NCBI RefSeq assembly: GCF_002078875.1
Contig: NC_034411.1
Span: 58,478,718 to 58,542,717 of the forward strand
Direction of reading: 5' to 3'
DNA: 64,000 nucleotides
From: Numida meleagris
Lineage: Eukaryota > Chordata > Aves > Galliformes > Numididae
A program made the translations under genes and the position numbers. The notes beneath the pieces are model-generated. The model was not told where the DNA came from. It saw only the letters and a program-made list of their open reading frames with translations, and searched no databases. Positions 1 through 12,300 of this stretch are shown in pieces; within the stretch, counting starts at the first letter, position 1; each line of letters opens with the position of its first letter.

Positions 1-3000
1 GCTACTGCAGTGCACACCGATCAGTTGCTGTGATGGAAGCCGTGCACTCTGTTGGATTCAGTTTGAAAATCTGCCTTATGGACAGGCATAAATCAGAAAA
101 TGTCAGGAGCTCCCGTTACACGCTTCATTCACCTACATTAATCTATTAGAGAATTCCATCTGTTCTTTCAGTGTAAATACGTATGCCCATGTGTGTGCTT
201 TTTCAGCCTCTGAAGAGCAGCCATCCTGTACCTGTAGCCCTCTTGTACAGCTCTCGGGTACTGGGCATACTTTCTTTGGCCTGTGATAGACAATTACACA
301 GGGCTGGAAACAAATTTGCAGCAGTTGTAAGAAAGAACAACTATGAAAACAAACAAACAAAAGAAAACACTTATTGCCTTTATAATATTGTGTTTCAAGC
401 TTCAATACAGGAAAATCTGTTTTTAAATCACCTTCTGTTACCCCCACCATCCTTCTTCTGGTGTTTCATCCTTTCCTTTACTCAGTCTTGTATGGGCTTG
501 TAGTGAGCTTAAGTATAGTGCTGCCAGCTCCTGGAAGAAACTCTTTTGTCTCAGGTGTTGAAGCTCTGTGTTTTGATGAGTTGTCTTCTGTACAGAATAA
601 TTCTTGGTGAGATAAAATGAGTTACTGAGAGCAGTGTACCTTCTGTAATAGTAAGTTCCTCTTGGTCAAAGTGAAGGCATTTAAAAGCCTGCTAGGTGAG
701 AGGCTCTTGGATGGAGGGGGCTGAGCATCACTGCATAGATGGCAGTGTGAGGAAGCACAGCGCTAGCACAGTGCTTGCCCTGTAATGTTTTAATTTCTGC
801 AAAGAAAGTGTAACTTTTTGTGCTTTGTGAAGTGAGTGTCTAGCTATTTAGCAAGGGACAAAGCATAATGTCATCATTTGAGAGATGTATTGTCAACTTG
901 GACAGGTGATATTTAAGGAGCCTGAAGAGAGAAATGACCTGGCAGTGTAACAAGACATATCACAAGTGACTGTCTCAGAAAGAATGAGAACAAGACAGAC
1001 AATTTCCATTACTTCTCAGTGCTAAGGTGCTAGCATTATCCCCTAAACAACCACATGCTCCAAGCGATAATCATGCACTGTCGTCTTCTGTACTAATATG
1101 AAAGTGGAATTCAATCTCTTTGACACATATTGCTTCAGCTTCTGACTTGTCAAGTTGTTTCTCTGCTGGAGCTCAGCTAATATATACTGAATGGGCTTTG
1201 TATACTGATGGAAAAGGGTGAAATACTTATCCGTTTTCCTCTGAAGCTGGCTGCAGAGGTGTCTAGAATATGCTTGGGGAGAGAGGCTTTGTTTTTGGTA
1301 GCCTTATTGTGGAACAGGAAAAAGTCAAGCCCTTCTTCAAATTGGCTGCTCTTTTGGAGTCTGCTCTTCAACCTGAACTGAGGAGCCTATTAGCTACATG
1401 CAAATTCCCAGAATCATTTCGAGAGAGGCTGTCCTTACTGTTCCTATCTTCCTAGCAGTGTCTGTGTGCTCTGGTTTTTATGGCAGAATTTCACACTTTT
1501 TTAAACTTCTCAACGGGAACATTTTTGCAGTACCTGATAGAGAGGCTCAACATTTTCTGTATCAGTCAAATCCTACCCTTCAGTTGCAGTATTCACTGTT
1601 GTTACGATATTCTGCCTACTGATGAAGTGCATTTTATAGTAAACTTGCTTTAATTATGAAGTATTAAATACTATGGTTGCAACCGTTAGATTTCTCTATA
1701 TGCAAGGAGAAATTAATAATTAAGATAATTCCTCATTTTTTTGTGGGTTACTTTTCTTGGCAGTATATAAAAGAGAAAAAAAACCAACGGCCCTCCAGTG
1801 ATAATGCCCTACAGCAGCTTGCTGCTTTTTCTTAACCTATAGCCTGGTGAAACAAACATCTATTCCTATATTTGAAGGATCTGAAAATTCAAAATACTTG
1901 CTCTGAATCAAATATAAGCAAAATTTTAAAATATTGAAGTCTTATCCATGACCTGAATCACTTTTGTCATAGCTTAATTTCTATGGAGTATGCATGTTTC
2001 TATGTTTTTGTTCTCTTCATTTTAAAGCAGCAATATAATATCTTACATACAATTAAGTGATCACTTTGTTAAAGATAACTGTTTATTAAGGATAACTGTG
2101 GTGTTTTTTTGTTTGGTGATTGCTTTTCTTTTTTTTTTTCATGTTTTTTTTTTCTCTAGACCTGCAGCAACTTAGGGACACTTTCTCTGTAGTTTGACTG
2201 CATTAGTACAGAAAATGGATAGATAAGCTACCCTAGCAAGTACTGAATTGAACAAAGTTTTGAAGCTGGTGTTATGAGAAACGTCAGTAGCTTTCCATCC
2301 AGGCAAGCCTTTCAGGACTGTTTTCTGATAAATGCCTTGTGTATCATGCGCTTCTCTGTACAAAATGTGTGTGAGGACTCATGCAGTGAGACACACTTTT
2401 TTTTTCCTGTAGTGAATCAGTAATATGTGTCCCCTGATAGGCCTTCACTGTCTCAAGAGTTGTATTTCTTGTTTTATTCAGCCTGTGCTGCATAGATTTT
2501 CCATGCTCCCTTATAGAAAGTCATGTGTTTAAATGTATTGCAATGCATATGCATAAGGAAATTGAATTAAGCTTGTTTCTGTTATCTCAAAGGTGGCTTT
2601 TTTCAACTTTTGAATGTTTGGTTTGCTCTCTTACTGTAAAGTAGCATTTGTGCATATAATTTGCTATAAGCAACAAGAACAGACGAGAAAATCCTTGAAA
2701 TTCTTTCTCTTGAAAGTTTCTGCTGTCAGAGGAAAAGAAAATTAATCAAAAATGCATTTTGACATTTAAAAGAGAATTATTTGTCTTACAACACATAAAA
2801 CATGCGAAAACGTAAATTAGTTGATTTTGCACGTTTTAGAGCATTACTCTGTGACTGTTGTTTATTAGGTAAGCTAAAGCATGCGTAGTATGCTTCTGTG
2901 TAGCAGCCTTCACCTTTGTTTAGTAAGCTAAATGGCTCTAGAGCAAGTAGCCTTTCCAACTCTGAAGAGGCTGTGGAGATTTTCTTGTCAGTGACACGTC

Positions 3001-6000
3001 TTTCCTGTCCCTTTGTAGGTCTTGCATGTTAGGTCAGACATTACTGAGGCTGTTTCCCTGTGACTTCTTGTCTTTTGAGTTAGCATAGTTAATTCCCACA
3101 TTGTCAATGCCTAAGACTTTTGTTGCTGTTTTTGTGATATTCTTGGAGCATCTTAAAATCAGTTTCTTTCTAACAATCTGCAGCCTCTGGATTTGTGCTG
3201 GTAGCAGCGCTGTGTATGTACTAGGAGTTAACAGAATGCATCCTCTGTGGCTGCTGGCCCTCAGGCCTTTTGCTTTGTCTGAAGGATCATCCTGCTCCCT
3301 TGACAGTTATATACTGACAGAACATGTTTCTGGAGTGGAGAGGCTAGCAATTGCTTACCAAAACCCTTCCTCCACATCCTTTGTTATGCCCACATCTTAT
3401 ACAAGAGGATACTGTTTTCTGTTAAAAATAGAAATACAGAGAGAGTGTGAGCAGTCTTCAAATGCTCACCAATGTCTTCTAGGTTTTCTTAGGAATGAGC
3501 TAGTTGATACATTTTTTTTCTTTGTGAGGTCACTGATGTGAAGAGGCAGGTCCTTCGCGATGTGCGGGGTAAAGACTTGTAGGCTGAAGGGAGCAGAGGA
3601 AATCAAGGTGGTGAGACCCAGATACAGTAGCTAACATTCATACTGGAAAGTAGTGGAAAGATGTAGGGGGTGAAGGCACTGCAGGACGTGAGAATCAGCC
3701 TTCAAGCTGTTGCTGCCATGCAGCTAGAGGTCTGACAGGCACTGCTGTAACTGGGTAGGAGGCATAGCCAGGAAGCAGTTTGCCCCTGAAGTCTTGGTCA
3801 GGAAACAGCAGAGTGGCAGAATATCTTCTCATCTGCTTTCTGTATGGAAGTTGTCTGAAGCATGAATGGAAGAACCAACATGAACATTTCCTGTGGGAGT
3901 TATAGTGAAATACATTTCAAAATCGATTATTTTTGCCTAATTCCTTTTAGAAAATCAATAAATAAATAGAAAGAAGTCAGACTGGTATCCTTTGCTGTTT
4001 TCAAGGACAGAAAAAGATCTAACTTTGTCTGGACCTGAACATTGAAATCTTGCAGTCCCTGATGGCTTTCAGTATTTGCTTGTAGATGTCATTGCCATTC
4101 ATACTATTCAGAGGTGTTACTGGGAAAGTTTTCTGCAAAAAAGATTTGAAAGAGAGAAACTTTTGTTTTGACATAGAAACGTGTGTATTTGTACAGAAAT
4201 GCCTAGGTTTGGGTGTGTTTATAATGAACTTTACATCAATTTCATTAAAAATGTTCTGATACCTCTGTAAAAAAAAAAAAAATAGTAAAAGTTGGTTTCA
4301 ACTCACTGGAACGTTTTCTGTACATTGTTATAATATTTTTCGTAACCAGAGAGTTGGTTAGAACCATTTTCTCTCCCCAGTGTATTACAATAGATAGGAA
4401 AGGAAAGAAAAAAAATCCATACCTGCAATATTTTTGAAGTTGGGAGAATAGAGTTTTGTTTTTGTTCCTGCCAAGTATAATTCACAAAGATGCAGCAATT
4501 TATTTTCCATGCATTTTCCAAATGGTCATTTGTGCATATTGGTCTTAATCAATCATGAGTGTGTAGTACATAAGTACTTAAGGCAGCCTGAACTTACCTC
4601 AGTATTTAGGACCACTCTATCATAAGGTATATCGTAGTGAGAGAAGAAGCTATAGATTTTAACAATTGTTTCAAAAGAATTACATGAGAAGTAAGTCAGG
4701 AAATGTAAAAATAGTTTTCATGTTGATTATCAATGTAGTTTAGAAGTTAGAAAATAGTTTGTTAGTGTCAGAGAAGTAAAATTTGAGATGTGTTTTCCAA
4801 TTAAAGATTGGGAGGGTAGAAACCTACTATTTGTGTCTTTTAAAAGGTCTTATTAAAGTTTATGGAGGGGATTTTGGAGAAAAGAGAGTTGCTAGAAATG
4901 GGAAAATATGCTTGTGGCATGAGTGTTTGGCTATCCCAGTTGCTGATATTGAAGAGATCAGATTTCCTTGTGTTATAGACATGTTGTAGTAATCCTTTGT
5001 GTCAGTATTTCTGGTGATCTCTGCTGGGGCCAAGACTGACTGCCATTTGTCCTCCCCCCCGTCAGCACTTAATGCGTAATTTGGCTTTTAGGTGCTTTGG
5101 TCTTATGTATGTGATGTCAGTTTTGTGTTCCCATCTGACACCTTAGGGATCAAACCAATGCCCAGATGTATGGTCAGAAGGTCAAACTTTTGTTATGAGG
5201 AGACTTTTATATTCCATAGGCATATCTGGTAGCTTGTGAACACTTACTGAATGGTATCTGCTTCTGTCTAGAGGGTAAATGAGTTAAGGCAGGCTAGCTG
5301 AGTTTTTCAGTTGTTGATATTGCAAGTAATTTCAGTTTTGCAAGTACATGTTTAATGATGCTTCCCTTGTGAGCAGTGTTCAGCGATCTCCTTGAAACCA
5401 AGCTCCCACTGAGGCATGGCCAGTGAAACCTGACCTTGAAATGATAGTGCAAGCCATGCTGAAAATTAATTGCTGTTAGCATTCTCTCTGCTATTTGATT
5501 TTTAATGAATAAAGAGTTCTTGCAAGTTCCAAAGTTTTATAGATAGGATGCAAATTTTTTTTACAAGTTGATAGTTTTCTTGCTCTTGGTGCAAGTTATT
5601 GAGGACATCGTTTAAGGAATAATTTGATCTGTTCCTTTTAATTAAAAAGTGGAGAAGTACAATAGTTTAATGTCATTTAGACATGCTTATGTACTTTGTC
5701 AGTTTAGTGTTATACTTGCAAAGCACATAAACACAATACTGTTTTTGCATTACCTTAAATTTAATTTAAAATATTCTTTAGAACAACTGTTCTAGTCCAA
5801 TTTATGTTGACAAACCATTACAAAAATATTTTGTAATAAACTAGGCACTAATATGGCACACAATTAATTCCATGTTACATTTTATTTAATTAAGTAAAGT
5901 GCTAACTTTGAGCTATTTCTTATGACAGCTCATAAAGCTGTGTTTTTTTGTGTTCTTGCAGTTGGTGTTTAAGTTGAAGAGCACATTTAATTTTAAAAAG

Positions 6001-6163
6001 TTTGCTACTGAGTATGCTAATATAATTGGTACTGAAGTAATTTAGCTTTATATACTATATATTTCATAATTAAAATAAGTAATTCTGTTTGTTTAATTTC
6101 GATATTGGGAATATCCCATATATGAAATATAGCTTAACTTTCACTGGTCCAAAGTGAAAAGAT

Positions 6164-6180
6164 AAAAAAAAAAAAAAAAA
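6164..6180 (+). repeat. A homopolymer, 17 bp
   Basis: An uninterrupted run of A lies in very AT-rich DNA. No retrotransposon body was recognised upstream, so it is not clearly a poly-A tail. Confidence 0.9.
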
Positions 6181-6423
6181 TAATAAAGTCTTTCATCCTA
6201 TATTCCACAAGGATTTATGTTACCACAGGGCCTTTTTCTCCTATGCAATACTGCTTTCTTTCAAATACTTCCCCTTTTCTTTTAAAAGCATATTTTCACT
6301 TTAAAAAACCAACTTACAGTTTTAGAAGGGAGTCATGGGAAAAATGTCTTTGGAATGTTCTTATACTGAGCTCCCAGTCTTTTTTCCCTTTTTTTTAATG
6401 GAAAAGTAGAAGTTTTTTAAGTA

Positions 6424-6530
6424 GGTGTTTGGTTTGTGGATTTCTGGTGTTTTTGTTTTGTTCGTGGATGTTTTTGGTGTGTGTGGTGGTGGTGTTTGGT
6501 TGGTGTTTTTTTTTTTTTTGGACTGGGGAG
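6424..6530 (+). repeat. G/T-rich strand-asymmetric low-complexity tract
   Basis: Over about 100 bases the plus strand is almost only G and T, with GGTGTTT-like and TGG/TGT units and a long T run near the end. The minus strand is therefore C/A-rich and gives a spurious Pro/Thr/Lys-rich open frame. It is best read as expanded simple sequence, not coding. Confidence 0.8.
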
Positions 6531-6930
6531 TAGGAGTGAGGAGGTTGGTGCTTGTTTCAAAAATATAGAGGAAGGCAGAGAATGCGAGGGTATTGTACTT
6601 CATTTTATTCTTTTTCAACCATTTTCCCATAGTATTTATGACAATGAATTGTATATGCTTTAGTGCTTCGCATTTCTCTCATCTACCTATCCAACCCTTT
6701 GTTATTCACTTTCCACCTTTCTGTTGTATCTGGATTTCAATCTCCAGTTAAGTATCTGATCCTGAATGTAAAAATGGCGTTGTGTTTTTGGATGGGAGCT
6801 ACTTTGAATTAAAGGAAGTTTGTGGTTCTATCCCACCAGCATCAGTATTTGCTCTTAGATCTCTTGCATTCATTCTTCTTTGCCTTAGCAATACATACAA
6901 TTTTTAAGTTGTGTTTTTCTGTGACTGTAT

Positions 6931-6953
6931 CAGACTCAATTCAGACTCAATTC
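6931..6953 (+). repeat. 11-bp perfect tandem duplication
   Basis: The unit CAGACTCAATT occurs twice head to tail and is followed by a third C. It looks like a small replication-slippage duplication. Confidence 0.9.
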
Positions 6954-8231
6954 TTAAGCTGTGCATGATTTTTAAAGGATGTGTTCAGTACTTTCTGAAA
7001 GGGACTTCCAAGTCATAACTTCTGTGTTTTCAGTAAAGTGATTTTTATGATTCTTATTCTTTACTTTAAGCTAAGCATAAACAGAATGAAACTGTATGCT
7101 TGGCTTAAAATCTGACATAAGCTTGTCAAACACCTTGTGCTTTACAGTGGCCATAGAATCCTAGTGTAGCCAAACCTTCATCTTGCAGGGTGTGGCATCA
7201 GTGAGTAACATCAGATCTGATCCATTTGTTTTGAAATTTTATTTGGAAATATTGTCTTACTATGGAGAAAACTTAGTATTTGGCAAATGTTGCATTTCTT
7301 TGGCAGAATTTTAAGTTGATGCTGAAAATTAATTACCGTTATTAATATTCAAAAATGTTTGGCAGTTCATCTTTCAACATGCAAACCTTGGGTCATGAAT
7401 TCTTCAGGAAATTACGTGCATTCTCAAAAGGTAGAGACTGCATTACTGTCATTGTTCTTCAGAGGGTGTTATCCTTTGCTTTCTGTTAGGAAAAATATAC
7501 TTTATAATGCTTTGAACTTCTGTTTTGTTTGTATGTGTATATAATGAAGAACTTTGCTTCAGAGTACTTCTGAAAAACCATTGGTTTTGCTAGTTATAAT
7601 AGTAAAATCTTTGTGTCAAGTTGATAAGTTCCAAAAAGCCATTTCTTGCCTTTCTAAATAACTCAGTTCAGGAAGTTGAAGGAAAATCATAAAGATAACC
7701 AGATTGTTTTTCCAAAAGTTCTTATTGCTGCAGTGCAATTTGCAGAGGAAAAAAAAACTGAAACAAGGGTATGGAATAACATTTAGGTTTGGCTATTTCA
7801 AGGAACTAACTATGTGGGTTGACTGAAAAAGAATAGATTGAATTACTGCAAATGTGACACAGGTAATAAATGAGTGCAGTCATTTATGTATGAGATGCTT
7901 GCATTTTGAAAGACGAAGTTTGATCATCATACTGAAATGTGAGAATATAAAAAATTAAGTAACACCTGAGATATATTGCTTTTTATAAAAAAAAATGAAG
8001 TTTTATCCAGTGTCATAAAAATAAGTTGAAAAAAATGAAATGTAGTTTGAATAATCAGCTTCCAAGTTATTACTGCTATGAAGTAACAAGTAATGTTAGT
8101 ATTTGATGCCTGGAAAATTGGCAGTAATGTACTGTAAGATATGAAAAAATGTTGCACTAACATGTCTGATATTGAAAATTTTAAATGCTCTTATATTTTG
8201 AAGTTTCTATGAAAAAGATTTTTTATATTAG

Positions 8232-9218
8232 AATCATAGAATTAGCTAGGTTGGAAAAGACCTACGAGATCACCTAGTCCAACCATCTACCTACCACCAA
8301 TAACCCCACTAAACCATGTCTCTCAACACTATATCTAAACGTTTCTTGAACACCTTCAGGGACGGTGACTCAACCACCTCCCTGGGCAGCCCGTTCCAGC
8401 GCCTGACCACTCTTTCAGAAAAGTAGTATTTCCTAATGTCCAGCCTAAATCTCCCCTGGCACAACTTGAAGCCATTCCCCCTCGTCCTGTCACTAGTTAC
8501 AAGAGAGAAGAGGCTGACCCCCAGCTCACTACAACCTCCCTTCAGGTAGTTATAGAGAGCGATGAGGTCTCCCCTGAGCCTCCTCTTCTCCAGACTGAAC
8601 AATCCCAGCTCCCTCAGCCGCTCCTCATAAGGCCTGTGCTCCAGACCCCTTCACCAGCTTTGTCGCCCTCCTCTGAACACGCTCCAGGGCCTCAGTGTCT
8701 TTTTTGCAGTGAGGGGCCCAAAACTGGACACAGTACTCGAGGTGGGGCCTCACCAGGGCTGAGTACGGAGGGAGAATGACTTCTCTACTCCTACTGGCAA
8801 CACTATTTCTGATACAAGCCAGGATGCTATTGGCCTTGTTGGCCACCTGGGCACACTGCTGACTCATGCTCAGCCAAGCATCGACTAATATCCTCAGGTC
8901 TGTTTCCTCCACACAACTTTCCAGCCACTCTGCCCCAAGCCTGTAGCACTGCCTGGGGTTGTTGTGGCTGAAGTGCAGGACCCGGCACTTGGTCTTGTTG
9001 AACCTCACCCCGTTGGCTTCAGCCCAGAGATCCAGCCTGTCCAGATCTCTCTGTAGGGCCTCTCTACCCCCAGGCAGATCGACACTTCCTGCCAGCTTGG
9101 TGTCATCTGCAAACTTACTGAGGGTGCTCTCAATGCCCTCATCCAGGTCATTAATAAAGATATTGAAGAGGACAGGCCCCAGCACCGACCCCTGGGGAAC
9201 ACCACTCGTGACCGGTTG
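8232..9218 (-). mobile_element. CR1 LINE, 5'-truncated, well preserved
   Basis: This is a non-LTR retrotransposon of the avian CR1 family, inserted on the minus strand. The 3' end is at the left, where the sequence starts with the reverse complement of the ATTCTATG-type tail, followed by a short 3' UTR. Rightwards lies the C-terminal half of ORF2 (reverse transcriptase). Homology stops near 9218, just upstream of the VTSGVPQGS motif, so the endonuclease and N-terminal RT are missing. This is the usual CR1 outcome of incomplete target-primed reverse transcription. It is the longest and least decayed CR1 in the window, and the 57.96-kb copy is the same type. Confidence 0.95.
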
Positions 9219-9344
9219 CCATATTGTTTGTTTCAGTGCCAGAGAGCTAGAGTGGTTAGAAAACTTTCTGACAGCAGTGTGACCTATGTTACCTAAAAAG
9301 GTCCCTGAGTTCTGTAATGCAGGAAGTGGTGTGGGATTAGCCAC
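8309..9344 (-). pseudogene. CR1 ORF2 reverse transcriptase, C-terminal fragment
   Basis: Two open frames on the minus strand (8625-9344 and 8309-8602) together encode the end of CR1 ORF2. The first carries [13 protein letters not shown] and the catalytic FADD box (9102-9113), followed by the [13 protein letters not shown] region. The second carries [12 protein letters not shown] and SDRTRGNG and ends just before the 3' UTR. The frames are offset near 8646-8650, where a run of five plus-strand bases (CCCCT) looks one base longer than expected, so one small indel probably broke the frame. The first roughly 43 codons (about 9216-9344) are not CR1 but flanking DNA that happens to be open. The fragment cannot retrotranspose because the 5' part is absent. 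Confidence 0.9.
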
Positions 9345-12300
9345 GTAAGCACTTGAGATAGCCTAACTTAGAAGAGCAAGGAAATAATCAAGGTTCCTCC
9401 TGGGTTTTTTTTTCAGAAGTGTAGAGGAACATCCATTGTATGGATATAATTAGAATCACATTTCTTAAGGCTTCCAAAAATACCATTCTGTTTTGGTATG
9501 CATTTTTATGTTGTAATATTTTTCCTTGAGTACTAGTGAGTTCTTTCCTTGAAAACAAACAAGGTTTAAATTACTTCTAGCAGTTGTACCTTACTGCATT
9601 GCTATATATTGACTGCAAACTTTGCTTCAAATATAGTTAGCTTAGAAGATTCATGTTTTTTGTCTTAACATTGCATATCCCTCAAGTAGTATTCCCTCAC
9701 CTTCCCGAACCTTCCCTTTAGCAGGGAGAGCAGAAAAGATCATGAGGCCTCTTTGCCAACTGCAAAGCAAAGCCATCCATGCACACTAACTTGAATCCCC
9801 CTTGTTAGTGATTTAAACATAGTTGCATGACTTTTTCACTGTAGAAAATGAGATCTGCTCATTGCATTGGCTGAGGTTTTGGGCAGAGAATTGCTGGCTG
9901 GTGGGCATTAACTAGCTTCTGGAATGCTAATACTTTCAGGGTCAGTATGTTTTGATTAGCTATCTCCTGTTATCTTGAATATCTATCTGTAAATGTATAG
10001 TCTACATAGAAGCTGAAATATGCCTATTTTTAAATTATGTAACAAAGATGACATATGGAATAATACTAAAATTACTTGTGATGAGGCTGCCTAGAGTGAA
10101 CAATACAGGCCAACTAGCGCAAACACTACAACTGGAACTGTACTTCAGGTTTCTAGTTCTCTGCTTCATGCTGAACCCACCAATAAATACAGTGGTATTA
10201 TTTTTAATATAAAACAGTAAGTAAAATTCTTTTATAGCCATTAACTATTGTGTTGGGGGTTGGATGTATTTTAAATGTTGTGATGATGCCAACTCTCCTA
10301 TCTTAAGGTAACAGTGGGGCCTTCTCAAGGGAGCTAGCATTTTGATGCGTGCTGCAAAAAGCAGAAAATAGTCGAGCTGGGTATAGAAATGTCATGATTG
10401 TTTAACAGGACTGGTTGTCTGAGCTGCAGACATTAAGCTCTTACCAGCCCATCTGATTTAGCCTGTAATCCAACCATTGCCGTCAAACTGTTCAAAGTTT
10501 ATTATTGCTTGTAATTGTTTTTCTGCAAATTTAAAAATGAGTATGCACTGCTTAGAAACAATTAGCTGTGTAATACCAAGCTTTATTACTTTCATTTCTG
10601 TAGCATGTAGGATGTGATTTGTCTTTTTCTTGAGCTGTATTGTGTCATGTCATAAAGGACTATAGCAGTACTAATTTGCTTGAAATGTGGTTGAATTTAT
10701 CACAGCCAGCACAGCCTGTATGTTTTTTCTTTCTAATTTCACAAACACAAAAGACAATAAAAATTACTTTCTCCCTCTGTTCTCATTGTTCACCACTGCT
10801 CCCAAATGTATATGAAAGGAAGTCTTAGAGAATACATTCAGAATTTACATTAGTAATATAACTTAATCTGCATATTTATTCTTACATACACTATGCCAAA
10901 AAAAGTGAAGGTGTGTGGGTGTCTTGTTTTTTTTGTTTGTTTTATTTACCTATGAGAGAAGCTGTAAAAGCTTTCTTTCAGATCTTGCGCATTTTATGCA
11001 AAGAGTATAGATGAAAGGGAATTTCCTCAGTGTCTATTTGAGCTGTCTGACAGCTACTGTTGTTCAGCCATCTAACCCACTTCCCCTTCTACATGCAGAC
11101 ATTAACCTTATAAGCCCTAAGTATTTAGAAGTTAATGGCCTGTTATACAAATCTAAGTGTTCATAGTGATGGGATATTAAGTTATTAAATGTACTTTGCT
11201 GTGTAACTAAACCTCAAGTTGTACTCATAAATAACTGCACAATTTGTTAGTTTAAATTGAGTGCATCTATTTTTCTGCCTCTGCAATCCTTGTTATGTTG
11301 GGAATAGTTGAAATGTGAATCTGGTAAACATCAGCATAAATCTCTTACCTTCGCCAAGGTACAGAAAGAAGTGTGTGTCATCAGTTTTCTCTCCTGAAAA
11401 TAGGAATTTCAAAATTACAGATTAAAGAAGGTAAATTCAATAACAGTATGTTTTGTCATGACCCTTACACATCCCTGTCAAGCCTCAGTGAATTTCATTC
11501 TGTGTTTTGAAAATTTCAAAGAGTTAAATGTGAATTGAAGCTAATGTTACTGACAAGAGGAAAATAGAAGCAATTGGTTTGCACTAAACAAGTTTGAATG
11601 GTTGTTAATGTGAATGACTTTCAGGCAGTGAATGTCAGAGAACAGTAGATTACTTTCTTTACCTCGGGCATTTTAAACCATCTCCTGTGGTAGGCCTGAC
11701 ATTTTTTTTCTCTTGAACACGGGAAGCAAAGTAATTGGAGTCTGGTAATTTCAGCCCATGGCTGATGAAGATAAATCATAACGAGCTACTGGAATACACA
11801 CTGACAATCCACATAGGGCTACTAGCACATGAACTCTCACTAATGCATTATTCAAATTTTGTTTCTTTCTGATTCATATTCTAGAAGGCCCCTTAAACTG
11901 TTAATTATGAAGCCAACCAACATTTGTTATTCTGAAGAAATTTCATGCCGTAAACCAAATGCTTCAAAATGCCCAAGCTTTGTTTCCTGAACTCCAGCGC
12001 CCAAATGCTTTCTTTGACTGTACCCTGGCACAGGAGAGGCTCAATTGTCTTGAGGGGAGGAACAATGGTTCATTTTGTTGCTTCTAAGCGAGGTGCCCTC
12101 CATATGAAATAGGTAACTGCTCCTCCTGGCAGACGCTTAGATTGTTCCATTCCTGAGTTCCTTTTCATTAAGGTGGGGCTGTATGCCTGTGGAAACGCAT
12201 GCCAACTGGTGTCATTGGCAGTGGTTCACTTGAAAGCCAGCCTTGAAGCCCCGTGAGCTTCTAGCTGGCTTCTTGTCTTTCCTGTCTTTGAACTGTAGAT

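Larger units (their letters stand above)
1..8231. other. Unique AT-rich DNA, no gene recognised
   Basis: No exon, RNA gene or recognisable transposon was found here. The longest open frame is 146 codons at 3101-3541 on the plus strand; it begins with a hydrophobic stretch but matches no family I recognise and has no coding context. Simple-sequence tracts inside are listed separately. It is probably intergenic or intronic. A short or fast-evolving exon could have been missed by reading alone. Confidence 0.6.

Noticed and set aside
3101..3541. 146-codon plus-strand open frame with a hydrophobic start
   Set aside because: No recognisable domain, no coding context, and a length that can occur by chance in 64 kb read in six frames.
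6361..6630. 89-codon Lys/Thr/Pro-rich minus frame
   Set aside because: It is the translation of the G/T-rich low-complexity tract read from the opposite strand.
8959..9282. 107-codon plus-strand frame
   Set aside because: It is the antisense shadow of the CR1 reverse-transcriptase frame.
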